This document shows positions 34,080 through 50,144 of a DNA stretch of 64,000 nt, one piece after another. The notes beneath the pieces are model-generated. The model was not told the DNA's origin. It saw nothing but the letters and a program-made list of their open reading frames with translations, and did no database searches. The number at the start of each line of letters is the position of its first letter. The first letter of the stretch is position 1. The position numbers were made by a program, and so were the translations under genes. The stretch comes from Nelumbo lutea. Lineage: Eukaryota; Streptophyta; Magnoliopsida; Proteales; Nelumbonaceae. The stretch lies in contig JAKGHH010000001.1 of the NCBI GenBank assembly GCA_022828595.1, forward strand, positions 204,991,813 to 205,055,812, given 5' to 3'.

Positions 34080-36622
34080 CGAGTGATGGTTGAGCTGGCC
34101 AAGGATGCTAGATGATGATCTTCGTGGATGCCCCCATTTTAAACCACGTCAATGCCACTCGTAACGGAAGAGCACAACTAAGAAAGAGTTTCCCACATGG
34201 ACAAGGAAGCGGATTTCGCCGGCAAAGAGTAAACCTTCTGTAGACCTCGGAAGATGCCCTCATCTTGACAACCTCAGAAGCCCTATCTGTTTGGGACATG
34301 GACGCCCAACTATAAGTAGGTATTCCCCACTTGAGGTAAGGGACTTTTTGGAACCGCACTCTTTGAATACTTCTCTGCACTATCTCTTCGGCTCGGACCA
34401 GCACCATCTCAACTTGCTCATCCTGACCACATCCTTCTCTTCCTTACTGACTTGAGCATCAAAGTACCTACCTGAAGAACAACTCCTTAGGCCTCTGACC
34501 TTTCTCCTGGTTGTAGATCTCGTTGCGCGACTTCGTCCTTCCACCTCGGCCTCATCCAATTGGTAGGACTATCTGATCGTGTCTTCGGTTCGGAACACCT
34601 CGGGTCGGACATCATCAGATTAGCGTTGTATGTGGGAAACATACAAAAAGTCATTTCATAAACCCCTTTCCATGCACTAAAAGCAACCATTCCTAAAAAC
34701 ACATCCAACTGCTCTGGAGTCCATTCCCCATCTTAGGGATCTCACTCACTTCGTAGCTCTCAGCCTCGAGAACCCTAATATCAAACAACGGTCAACCCCG
34801 CATAGTTCCTCTCCATGTAGTAGAAAGTTGACCGTATTCTCACCATGATGGAGACACTGGGACAACTGACGCACAACCCCCAAGCCACTCGCCCTATCAT
34901 GCAGGCTCCTGCCACGGTCGATCCTCATACTAACGACTCCAAAATGCACCACACAGACAAGTACAAGGCCCAATTTGATCGCGAATAACTACACCCATCC
35001 AGAAGATCCAACTTTCTATCCCAACCTCGTGCGCACAATGCCCATAGTAGATTCCATCACTCCGCCGCTTGGGTACCGACGAAAGAAATGCTTGGCTAAT
35101 GTCTACTGTAGCTGCTGATCTCGATAGTCAAATCCAGCTCGGTCTAAGACCGACCTGCAATCCCTAAAGGGAAAAAGTCCGCAAACATTGTCCTAACTGA
35201 TAGAGATGCCAAAATTAGAGAACTAAGAGAGTGCTTGGATAAACTGGAACGCAGCCAAGCGAATTTAAGTGCAGCTCCTCTAATAGCCCGGCCCTCAAAG
35301 CAGTACCACTACAAGCTTGCAAAGGAACACATCTTCGTCCAGGAGATTGTTGACGAGCTTCTCCCAACTTCCTGACGACCCCCTCAGTTTGAGAAGTATA
35401 ATGAAGCCTAGGACCCCAACAATCACATTGAGGGGTTCAAGGCGATAATGGTGTTGCATGGCTCCTCTAAGGGTCTCATGTGCAAGGCTTTCACCGTCAC
35501 CCTCCACGGAGTCACCAGAACTTGGTACGCCTCCCTTTCGTCGCGGTCCATATCCTCCTGGAAGCAGTTGGAGACACAGTTCCTGGCGCAGTTCACTGCC
35601 AATCAAAGGCATTGGAAGATGTTAACCAGCCTCATGCAAGTATGACAGAGGAAAGGAGAAACCTTGAGGGAATACTTGGCAGGGTTCAATATTGAGGCCC
35701 TTCAAGTCCGAGCTTTAGACCAGTCGGTAGCTATAACAGCCATCATGGGTGGGTTGCACTCCTTAATGTTCAGCTTCTCGTTGCAAAAGAACACACTGCC
35801 CAACCTGACCGTGCTCATGAAGCATGCGCAGAAGTACATGAACGCCAAGGAAGTCCAAGTGCTATGAAGGAGTGAAGAGGACCAACATGATTGGAAGCAG
35901 AAGGACCATAATGAGTGCACATCGAACAGAGAGCAAGAGACAGGACCACCAACATGACTATAGACCAAGAACCCCACTATCGACGTACAGGAACTTTACT
36001 TCCTTGAATGCACCGCGGGCCAAAATATTGATGTAGATCCACGATCGCAGCTTCGTCACCACCACCTTCACCACGACCACGACACTAAAATCTGCCACGA
36101 CCTTCACCACCACCTGGAAGACCTTGTCTGACGTGGATACCTCCATGGGTTCATTGATATCAAAGAGCATAAACCTAGAGAAGAGTTGCACGGCACCAAT
36201 GAGCCCCCTAACCCAAGCTTCCCTAGTCGGAGTCATCACCATCATCTCGGGCAGGACGACCCTTAAAAGGGGAAACTAGGTGCGGAAGACCTACTCCAAA
36301 GAGTTGGAATGCCAGGACTAAGATGTACTTACGACGACCGATATTGAGCTCTAACAGTGATCAGGTTGTACAAACTCAATAAATAAAAAATTTTCATCAA
36401 GCATAAATGACCAAACACCCCCACACAGTTCGGCCGAACTCCGCATTGACCAACGGTCACAACATGATGGCAACCTCATCAAAGACCCGACCGACCTATA
36501 ACGATCGAGGCCCGACAACCATCAAACGAAAGACCCGACCAATAAAAAACAGTTGAGGCCAGAACAAGCCCCCGACGGGCACCGTGGAAACGATGTCCCC
36601 GCCACATAATGGCAAGATGATG
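34080..36622 (+). pseudogene. Gypsy remnant with gag
   Basis: A plus-strand gag core lies at about 35,385-35,867: DPNNHIEGFKAIMVLHGSSK, then FTVTLHGVTRTWYASLSSRS, QLETQFLAQFTANQRHWKML, and GETLREYLAGFNIEALQVRA. This is the retrotransposon-gag domain of a Gypsy (Tat/Athila-like) element, related to but distinct from the gag at 2,419. Stops at 35,412, 35,646 and 35,868 break it. The flanks (34,080-35,370 and 35,870-36,622) are moderately GC-rich and look like leader and 3' internal sequence, but no LTR pair or pol is visible. It is cut on the right by the LTR at 36,623. Confidence 0.75.
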
Positions 36623-37770
36623 TGTTAGACAGTGTATACCCTTATCTCCAACAAGATTGATGTACATATACATTTATTGTAAATGAATAAAAGTACATTA
36701 TTGTTTCATGTTGATATTGATATGTTTCTGTGAAATTACCCCTTAAAGTGGACACTTATGAGACTCATGTTAGTTTAGAATGTTCTCATTCATTGGATAG
36801 ACTTAGGGAGTTTATCCTGCTAAGGCTGACATTAATGTGTTACTAAAGAAGTTGGGGCACCTTGTCTCAGCTGCTAGGGTTAAACACAAAGCACATGCAG
36901 TGTGTATTTGGTTGAAACACTGAATGCAAACCATTTTCTAGTTATGCCCTCGACCTTGGAGATTAATGGGCAAAACTTGAAAATAACACATAACCCCTGG
37001 ACTTGATTATTATTGCATTAGGTGTTGGAAAGGGTTGTCTTTGATATACCAATCAGTGAAATCCATTGAAGGTCAAAACCTGGGTATGTTGGGGCAGTTT
37101 GAGAATTCATCTGAGTGGATGATCATAGTGATAGGATCGGCCCCTTTGTTGGACAAAATGAATGATAGGGCTTACGCTCTCTCTGATGGAAACCTAAATT
37201 GCCGATAGTGAATTCAGAATGTGTTTGGGATTTGGTTTTATAAAATATATTTATATGATATATATAATGTTTTCTGAAAAATGTTTTCAAAAAGGTTTTA
37301 ATTTTCAGGATCCATCTGAACAGAGAGTGTGACACTGTACTTTGCAGCTAGGGGAGAAGTCATTCCCTATCAGGCAATGTTATAATCATTATGGGCCAAG
37401 AGGTTAAGTGTAAGATACCATTAAGGGCTGATTAATCACAGAGGTTGGGTTGAACCCATGTGGAATTATGTGAGGTCATTGTGGGGTCTCACGACATACA
37501 AATCAAGCCTAAATTGGCCATGCAACACCCTTGGGTCATGAGCTTTATAGTTTATGGGCCTAAGGCCCATAATTAATAAGATTAAGTAAGCTGTCACATG
37601 ACAACTTACTCTGGGTCGAACCTGGGTTTGGAAATGGGTATGGAGCATACATCCTCTTAAAAGGATAAGGCTTATTCCTTAATAGAGTCTAGATCTGATT
37701 TAGATTAGAATTATCTTGTAATTAGATTAGGAGATGGCTTTATAAGAGATTATAAAAGAGAAGGGGGCGG
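36623..37770 (+). repeat. LTR family B, copy B (plus orientation)
   Basis: It begins TGTTAGACAGTG and aligns in reverse with 23,180-24,570 over about 1.1 kb, up to a shared AGAAGGGGGCGG-type end of similarity at about 37,770. No Copia coding sequence flanks it, so it is a solo or truncated LTR. It lies against the Gypsy gag remnant. Confidence 0.75.
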
Positions 37771-38940
37771 ACTAGTCCAAGACAACTTAAAAAAAAATCC
37801 AAATTAGACCAAATATTAACTAAGTTAGTCCTCATTTTTTTTGTCAAAGAAACTTAACATACCAGTAAGGATGTTTGAACCGTCGGCACAAAACCTTCTC
37901 TTCTTGTCTGATCTTCTTTCGTTCACCTGCAAAATAAAATTTGATGTTCAGCACCTGACTGCTACTCCATTCAGTCCTTTGACTGGTTGGGATTTGATTG
38001 ATGGGAGCCAAAGGTCAATGGATACTTTTATTCCAATGCCAAGGTGACCAAGTTCAAATCAAATTTCTCATCAAACATCTCTCATTATTCCCATCCACAG
38101 GTACAATCCTTTTTTAAACTCTTCCATATTAGACTCAAAACTGAAATTATATAATCTGCAAAACAACTGTTGGGTGCATGCCAACCACTCCAACAGTTTA
38201 TACAATGCCAATCAACTGCAAGACCAGAAAAGCATGAAGCATCCAAGCAGCTGATGGTAGGTAGCTCATTTAAAGGTTATAATTTCCAAATTAAGGAAAA
38301 GATAGACAGCTCGTATATAGCTAGGGGATTAATTGAATGAACAGCCAAAAAAACATCATATATAACAATCTTTGATCAATAGAAATTATACTCACGTTAT
38401 TGTTATTATCCATCTGCAACTCCTGATCATCTCCAAAGAGAAAAGAAAAGAAAATGTAACTTGAAGGACAAAAAGGAATGGTTTTGATGGATTAACGAAG
38501 TCAGTTAAAATGTTGCAGAACTATTATCTCTATGTTTTTGGCATTCAATTCACAAAACCGCAACATATTTCGAATGGAACAAGCATCTTTTACTTTCTCG
38601 TTAATATTACGAAAAGCTACATTTCTCAATTCTCAATTTCTCACTCGGGGTGTGGCCGGCCGGGAATGGGATAATCGGAAGCTGCCTCCCCTTCACTATT
38701 CCTTCTGAAGAAGAGTTTTCCGGCGGAAGATCGATATGGGTGGCGATCATAGGCAATGAAAAGGCCATTTATCTAGCACATGGTCTGAATCCTGGGTGAA
38801 AATGGAACCCAAAGCAAAGCCCACAAGATGACAATGATACGAAGATTACACATGCAAACAGATCGATCAAAGGCAGGCCGGCTTACATTGATACCCTGGA
38901 ACATATATAATTTGCCTTTGAAGTATATGAACGAACATCT
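37771..38940. other. Spacer downstream of the membrane-protein gene
   Basis: Sequence of mixed composition. An open frame at 37,841-38,047 shows no recognisable motif. The 3' untranslated region of the minus-strand gene at 38,941 presumably lies in the right part. Nothing else can be supported. Confidence 0.4.
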
Positions 38941-39501
38941 TTAGGACGACCTCGACAACGCAAATGGCGATTCAGAGTCATTTGAACGAGCAGCAGAGCC
39001 TTCTCTATCGCTCGCTTTACTTTCTGAGGTGCCATGAGACCCTACTTCCTCATCGTGGGTTGGGGCTTGATGGGTGTGTGCAGCTTCATTCTCTCCATCA
39101 CCGGGAGAATCTTCTTCATCAATCGCAATGGCAGCTCCAACGTGGGCATGCCCTTGATCACCACCTCCACTACCAGTAGAATCCACGGAGGAGGACTCGA
39201 AAGTGGTCTTGGCCGCAGCTGCGGTTGCCGACGTACCTTTTCCTCTGTTGGCACCCTGGCTTGGGTTGCGTAGTATGATAGCGGCCTTGACGCATGTATA
39301 AAGGAATATAAGGATCCAAAACACCCATGGAATGGCCACAAGTGTAAGTCCTGCAATGGGATACCATGTCGTCGGTTCTGTTTCCGGCAAGGTTACGTAC
39401 ATCGACAGTAAAGCTCCACCAGCTGTAATACAAATAAAGAACAAGCAGGAGATCATGTACACTCGGATGTCATCTTTTTTCTTTTCTTCAGCTTTTGCCA
39501 T
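38941..39501 (-). CDS. Two-pass membrane protein of unknown function, single exon
   Basis: The 186-residue frame is intact from ATG 39,501 to TAA 38,941. A short charged N-terminus (MAKAEEKKKDDIR) precedes two hydrophobic segments, about residues 14-38 (VYMISCLFFICITAGG...) and 47-71 (WYPIAGLTLVAIPWVFWILI...), joined by a short acidic Pro-containing loop. The C-terminal 100 residues are polar, low-complexity and rich in Ser, Gly, His and acidic residues, probably disordered. The layout suggests a small endomembrane or plasma-membrane protein with a long cytosolic tail. I do not recognise a named family. A decayed paralogue lies at 29,864-30,342. Conservation of hydrophobic segments and a clean frame, against a broken sister copy, argue that this is a real gene. 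Confidence 0.8.
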   Translation of the reverse strand: MAKAEEKKKDDIRVYMISCLFFICITAGGALLSMYVTLPETEPTTWYPIAGLTLVAIPWVFWILIFLYTCVKAAIILRNPSQGANRGKGTSATAAAAKTTFESSSVDSTGSGGGDQGHAHVGAAIAIDEEDSPGDGENEAAHTHQAPTHDEEVGSHGTSESKASDREGSAARSNDSESPFALSRSS

Positions 39502-39520
39502 GGATTCCAGGCCTCTGGTC

Positions 39521-39545
39521 CTCTCTCTCTCTCTCTCTCTCTCTC
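39521..39545 (-). repeat. (CT)n/(GA)n microsatellite in the 5' leader
   Basis: Twenty-five bases of CT lie about 20 bp upstream of the ATG at 39,501. In the transcript sense this is a GA run, common in plant 5' leaders and also present before TRAPPC6. The pseudogene keeps it at 30,350-30,369. Confidence 0.75.
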
Positions 39546-40554
39546 CGTGGTTTCAGTTGCACGGAGCCCAACAGATCGGATGCAAAATTCTGGAGACAAG
39601 AAGTCAAGAAAGAGAGAAAGAAGAAATGGTAGAAGCGCGGGGAGATTATCGGTTAGTAGTTAAGTCGTTAATTGAATTTTTCTGTGTCGATACTGAAATT
39701 ACACTGTTGTCCATGGCATTGTATTAAATGACAATACCTACCGTTACGGCAAGGTTAAAAGACTTAAAACTATCTAACATATGTATAATGTATGTAGATA
39801 CAGTTATTTTTTGAATTAATTTATACATTTTGAGACTTAAGTAAATTAAATATAATAAAAAATTATATGCCAATTCTCATAACATTGTGTAAAAAATAAA
39901 TGTGATTAATTATTGATATATGAATTTTATATTCTTTTCTTATAAATTATAGATTTATAAAGAATTAATTAATAATACTTATGTTAATTTCCACTGTTTT
40001 CACCATTCACATGTATAATGTATTATTTAATTTTGGGTGCATTATATTTTTCTAATTTATAATAGTGAGTTAACGTAGTAGTAGCTGTTGGAGTGTATTT
40101 CCACTGTTTTCACCATTCACACTTTGCTTAGTGTGTTAGTAGTAGCTGTTGGAGTCTATTATTAGTGTATATAAAATTTGTATACAATCTCCGCATGAGT
40201 ATATGTTATTGGGGTATGGTATTAAAAGATATACAGAATGAAGGAAGCTTGTGGAATGGCAGTTTGGAGAATAGAAATGGAGGTTAATGGATTGAACTGA
40301 ATGTGGGTGGAGGAATGGCATAGAACTGAATGCCTAAGGGGTGCAACTTGGGTAAACCTGGGTTAGGCATATGTTATTATTTGAAAGGGCGTGGTTCTAA
40401 TGCAGTGGAGTTTCTTTAAATTGGGTGACCAATTTGCTGGACCCCTTTGAATGAGTTGCGTAATGGCTCAGAGAATGAGTTACATAACCATTCCCCCAGA
40501 ACCAAATTCTCTCTTTCAACTCCTTGCCTTGCTAACCATCTGCCAGGCCATTGC
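39546..40554. other. Upstream region of the membrane-protein gene
   Basis: The part to about 40,070 is the intact copy of the duplicated flank. Farther on, two small direct repeats occur: CCACTGTTTTCACCATTCAC at 39,991-40,010 and 40,101-40,120, and TAGTAGCTGTTGGAGT near 40,079 and 40,140. No gene is seen. Confidence 0.6.
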
Positions 40555-40800
40555 AGTTCTATAAGTCCACTGAACAACAACAAACCTGTCCCTTTTTAGC
40601 TCGGGAATCTCCCTCATGATGTGTCTGTACTACCAAGGACATCTTCATTACAAACCCACTTCACCACCAATTTAAAATCCCCTTCAATGATGATATTGGT
40701 TAATTTGGTTCTCTTGGCCAACTTCAACCCTTGTAATACTGCTAGGATTTCAACTCTAACTGCATCCCCTATCTGTACTGACACCTGGAAAGACATAGAT
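40555..40800 (-). pseudogene. LINE RNase H fragment
   Basis: The minus strand reads VQIGDAVRVEILAVLQGLKL and NIIIEGDFKLVVKWVCNED. This is the central RNase H part seen in the LINEs at 19.8, 49.2 and 54.7 kb, where it reads GDSIRAKLLAVVQG and [13 protein letters not shown]. Only this short piece remains. No poly(A) tail or other LINE domain adjoins it. Confidence 0.78.
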
Positions 40801-41439
40801 AATAGAAATTTTTATGCTTAGGAATTCTCTAGTCAATTTTTCAAGGATGATTTAACACTCAATTCATTAACATGTCCCATTCTATTCATGCAATTCAATT
40901 TTTAAATTGGTTATTAGTTGCATTTTTTCGAACTGTCATCAGTTGCAAAATTTTGATCTTATAAATAATTTAAATCGATATTCTTTTGCAGCTCAAGTGT
41001 CAAACATCCAAGTTGGCCAAAGTCAGCCCTTACAAAGCGAGAAAACAATATTCTTTTAAAGATTTTCACTTCATTTTACTTGATTTTGTATTTTGAGCAT
41101 TGACCAATTATTTACTGGTAAACATAATCCATTCCCTAACAATTTATTTGGTATAATTTGCAGGTTCAAGCATTATGTTAAATGGATTTGCATTGGAAGA
41201 CATGTTACATTATCTTGGAAATTGGATTTTTTTTTTTAATTCCTTGTACTTTTATACATCAATTGGATATTGTATTTAAACAATTTGTTTTGGATATTAT
41301 AATAACAAATAATTCAACTAATAGATTTTTGTTTTAATTGCATTTTTTATTTAGCTTTTTTTTTTTTTATGTATCACAATATCAATTGTCATGAGATTTG
41401 TATTAAACATGTATTAAATTGAGACTTGTCATGGAATTA
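40801..41439. other. AT-rich spacer
   Basis: Long T and A runs and no coding motif. Nothing supported. Confidence 0.4.
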
Positions 41440-41910
41440 AACTAGTATAAAAAATAAAAAAAAAATTATCAAAGACGGCGGTCATGCAACCACCGACTTA
41501 ACCATAAACAAGCTATAAGGCGGCGGTTAAATAGGATCTAAGTCGGCAGCTCAGACCACTGCCCTGCCTAAGAAGGCAATTAGAGTGTTTTCACTGGCCT
41601 AAGGCGGCAGTCAAATAGAACCTAAGCCGGCGGTTCAGACCACCACCTAAAAGGGTAGGTAGAATTTTGATTGACCTAAGGTGGTGGTCAAATATGATCT
41701 AAGCCGGTGGTCAAAACTGCCACTTTTATTAATGCTAAGCCAGCGGTTCTGATGATGTACCACCACTTTAGAGTTAATTGAACCGTTTCAGACCGGCCTT
41801 CAAGGGCAGTGATCTTTTATGTCTAAGCCAGCGATCTTGACCTAAGCCGGCAGAGGTTTAGGGGGAGGACTGAAGACCGCAGCCTGGACATGCGACCGCC
41901 GGCTTAGACC
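41440..41910. repeat. CACTA-like subterminal repeat block
   Basis: Multiple degenerate copies of a CTAAGCCGGCGGTT-like unit and its inverse (ACCGCCGGCTTAG at the right end) occur at 10-60 bp spacing. The block is GC-rich against AT-rich flanks. Dense motif copies in both orientations are typical of the subterminal zones of plant CACTA transposons. Next to it, ACTAGTATAAAAAATA near 41,443 could be a decayed CACTA terminus. No second terminus or transposase is seen. Confidence 0.55.
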
Positions 41911-43450
41911 AATCTTCACTCCCATAATTGAGGGTATAATTCTTCTGCAATGCCTATGAATGTTACGACTAAAGAAGATGGAAGAATTTTAGATATTAAC
42001 TCATTGACTTGACCACCCACTAAAGGTATCAAGGCAATCCTTTATCCTTGAAGCTCAGCTAAGTGGGTGGTTCGAGAAGCATGGAACACCGTTCAACATC
42101 AATTGCATGGATGATAAAGCCATACACGGTGAAATAAGTTCACAGAAGTGTGAAGAAAAGCCCCTTAGTTGTAAGCATTTAATCACAAAGCTCCACTCCT
42201 TCCTTTATTTCTAATAAACTGGGGAGAGAATCCACCAGTTCCTGGTTTTGACAGTCCGACGGTCCGGCCTTCATAGGTGCATTATGACACATGACCTTAC
42301 ACTCAATCTATTGCTTGTTATTAACATGCACAAAACCAAATAAAAAGATAGAGCTTATGTCTACTCATTCCAAGGAGGACGTTTGCATCCTTTCGAGTAG
42401 GGCTACAACCAGTATCCATTTCTCCTAAGTTTGAATTTAATTCATTTATAATTGGATCAAATATGGATATGCCCCTATTATGCTATGCTATCAGAAAGAC
42501 ATGATATATACCCTCGATAAATATATACTCATAATAGCAAAGCTGGTTTGAATGTTGTATTTTTCCTAGCTAAATTGTCATAAGCTTAAGTTTCAAATAA
42601 TTAATTTTCAATTAAGTTTGTTCATCAAATACAATATCAATCATTTTTAATTCATTTTATAATTTATAAATAATATATAATATTTTGTCACTTTTTAATT
42701 TAATTTATTTATAATATTTAATATCAAATTGCGATCCAAATTTGGTTCAAACTTGATATGAATTCAATGGATAAGATTTGAGTTTGAATATAAATGAATC
42801 AAACTTATATCTATTTATATCCAATTTGTTTCGGTCCTTTTGCAACCTACTTCAAGAGATTTTACTTATGAACATGTTAGCTTGAAAAAATATTCCCAGC
42901 TTTTATTCAATCCTAAATGAGCCAAGTTTTTTTACAAAAATAATATTTACTCCCTGAATTAGGGTTTATCATTTTGGCAACTATTTTCTTCTAAGCATTT
43001 TATTTTATTTTCTTGACAATTAGGCTATGTTTAACTAAAATTCTGCTTTTGAGCTTTGGGCTGTGGAATGTGACAAAAGTGCTTTAGGCATTTGGCAAAA
43101 TGTTTCTTTTAAAAACATAATTAAAAGTAAAAAACACTTTCAAGCCCAAAAACGGACCTAAAATTGAGGTTTTGTCCAAACGCAATCCAAGTGTCCAAGA
43201 CCGGAATTTTACTTTCTTACATGCTCACGTTTTTCCCACGTGACATCCCTCGTTTCCCTCGTTACCTTAGAACTACAAGTCTACAACAGTACAACTGAAG
43301 TACTAAACTTTCCTAGCAAAAAACCGAAAAAAAAAAAAAAGAAAAAGAAAAAGAAATACTGAACTGAGAATCGATTGTCCCGTTTGGTTTTGAAAACGAC
43401 GCACTTTTTCTGTTGCCGCTAGGTTTAGCGGCTGCCACCAGAACCAGAGG
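41911..43450. other. Spacer and promoter region of the RecQ gene
   Basis: Mostly AT-rich and without coding motifs. A segment at about 43,012-43,190 has inverted ends (GGCTATGTTTAACTAAAATTC and, inverted, GGATTGCGTTTGGACAAAAC), like a small PIF/Tourist MITE, about 260 bp before the ATG. At about 42,410-42,850 there is a noncoding AT-rich repeat with inverted TATCCATTT/AAATTGGATA words, of unknown class. Confidence 0.45.
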
Positions 43451-47842
<4,392 letters not shown>

Positions 47843-48841
47843 GTAAATTCATGATCCTGGCAGATTATGAATGTTTCATGTGATGTGCATGGATCCTGTT
47901 AACTTCGATTCTATGGATTTACATTTTGGATTAATCTTGGGTTTGGTAATACAAAATGTTTTTATGTATGGGTCTGGAGCCCCCAGAACCTGCTATCTAT
48001 CCCATGTTTTGAGCATCCACACCCGCCAACAGATGGGTCTTACATTTCACATCAGTTGGACCAAAAATCATACCTGTACAGAAAATTATGACCTTTGGTT
48101 TTATTGCATATATTTGGATGATTGACAAAATTTTCCTTCTCCAATGCTCCATGTGTAATGCCCAAATTATATAGTTAAAAAATTATTGATTATGATTATT
48201 CTTGCATATGTAATGTTCTAGTTGGGACTCAATTCAGTGGTGCCCCAACCTATACACGGTGAGTGAGATACAAATATTCAAGGTTTAAGAAAAATATTAT
48301 TTTCTTGATCATGTAGGATGGGAAGCATGTTGAAAATGATGAACGGTTGCAAACCTATAAACCTCACTAAACATTAAAAGGAACTCTGAATACACTACTT
48401 GAATCATCACTAGAAACAATCCTTTAGAAATGATTTAATTTCAAGAATGCATATATCTTTGGGAGGGAGGACCACTTAGAGTAAGTTTCTGATCTAACTT
48501 TCTTGTATATCAGAAAGTGGTCGAGTGATATGATAAATGCAAAGGAACCTTCATTTTTTTCAAAATAAATAAAAATGTAACTTCATTCAAAGCAAAGGAT
48601 AAGGGAATACAAACACAAAGAGAAAAAAAGAAAAGCTGAACACCCTCATTACAACTCTTAGGGATACAATTTTGAGCCTCCTCATAGACTTAAACAAAAA
48701 AATTGAGTCTCCCCAACTCTTTTCTCGCCCAAAATCCACAACACCAACCCCCTGCCACACACACAAAGACCCTAACAACCCAAAAAAACTTAAAACAATT
48801 ACAAAGAAGACAAAGACATTTTTTTTCCAATTCCAATAATG
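47843..48841. other. Start of RecQ intron 8 (or 3' flank), no exon seen
   Basis: It opens with a normal donor GTAAAT. I looked for the next helicase exon (a Trp-Ser-Lys start leading to the VGTVAFGMGI motif) and saw none. At about 48,555-48,840 is an A/C-rich stretch that may be a retroelement 3' fragment, but it has no motif. Confidence 0.45.
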
Positions 48842-50144
48842 TTTTTTTTTTTTGATCAGCAAAAATTTTTTGATTAATAACAGAGAAAAAGTTGCAATCA
48901 GTTACAATAGTTATAGGTTGCGGTATGCATTAACCAGACTGCAACCACATACAATCAGCTACAGTTCTGCCCAGTACAAGGTAGATCTATTTGCCCCCTG
49001 TTTTGCTAGGGTATCCGCCACCCCATTTGCATTCCGTTTGACCCAACCAAACTGAGAGTTGAGCCTCCTTGCAAGTATGTCAATTTCACTGAAGATAAAT
49101 TTGAGCTTCCAAGGTACTGATGTGATGTTTTTAGCCTAAGAAATGACCACTAGTGAGTCTCCTTCTATTTCTAAATTTGTTGTTCCAATCTGCTCAGCCA
49201 TCTTCAGACCTTGAAGTAGAGCTAGAGTATTGAGTCACCAATACCTATTGGTCCTGAGAACTGAGAAGAGTGCCACCACCATACCTAGATGGTTTCTAAT
49301 CACACCCTCTACGCCTGCCCTTCCTGGGTTACTAAAAGAACTCCCATCAAAGTTTAGTTTTAGTTTGTTCAGTACAGGTGGCTTCCATTCCACTCTTACA
49401 ACTACTTTGGGTGCATCTGTTTGTGATACTTCAGTCCAACTTCTTAGAATCTCATTTGTGGAGAAATTTTTGAATAGCTCCATGGTCATCACCCAATGTG
49501 CAGTTCTGATTTTAATGACTTCAATAACTTCCTCCTTTGATTTACTATTTCTAGAGAAAAGTCTTAGGTTTCTTTCCTCCCATATAGTCCATACTGTAGC
49601 AGCTCTTTTCCTCTGTTGCCTCAGGAAGGAGGGGCTGAATAGACTTACCACATCCTGTATGTAGGAGCCCACCTACATACAAACAAAATTCCAAATACCA
49701 GAAACAAAAGAGTAGGATAAAAGTAAGTGGGGTAGGGTTTCACCACAATCCATACAAAGGACACACATGAGGAGAGAGGCATTTGTTTGGCCTTCTTTTC
49801 TGTAACATGTCACAAGTGTTTACCTTCCCTAGGAACACTTCCCAATAGAAATCTTGTACTTTTGGAGGGATCGATTTACACCAGATTTCTCTCACTGGTA
49901 AGTTCACCCCCAAAGGATCAGAGTGAATGAGCAAACCAAAGGAGGCACAAGAAAATAAACCATCAAGAATTGGGGACCGGACTCTACTATTAGCTATAGA
50001 TTGGTCTAAGTAGACCTTCTCAAGTGTTGAGATCAAAAGCACTAGGGACTTGCATTCATTTTCCCTCAACCCTCTTCTGAAGCCAAAGTCCCAAGAGATA
50101 CCTGTAGAGAACACTAATGTGGACCCCACTAAGGTGGTCCCCAC
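48842..50144 (-). pseudogene. 5'-truncated LINE (zinc-finger and RNase H end)
   Basis: A T run at 48,842-48,854 marks the poly(A) tail in minus orientation. RNase H lies at about 48,960-49,390 (KLKLNFDGSSFSNPGRAGVE). The linker with WTIWEERNLRLFSRN is near 49,560. The zinc-finger region is at 49,740-50,144 (VREIWCKSIPPKVQDFYWEV, then FLGKVNTCDMLQKRRPNKCL). It is colinear with 54.4-55.7 kb. Its 5' end is where a Copia LTR begins (50,145), so it is cut by that insertion or truncated there. Confidence 0.85.

Noticed and set aside
37841..38047. 68-residue open frame as a small gene
   Set aside because: No start context, motif or paralogue; no spliced neighbours could be joined to it.
41440..41910. 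CRISPR-like spaced repeats
   Set aside because: Units are degenerate, occur in both orientations and have irregular spacing in a plant genome; a transposon subterminal block explains them.
48555..48840. SINE with tRNA-like promoter
   Set aside because: No A-box or B-box pair could be recognised; only an A/C-rich composition.
47843..48841. Search for RecQ exon 9 directly after exon 8
   Set aside because: No sequence encoding the expected motif V region was found here in a visual scan of the forward frames.
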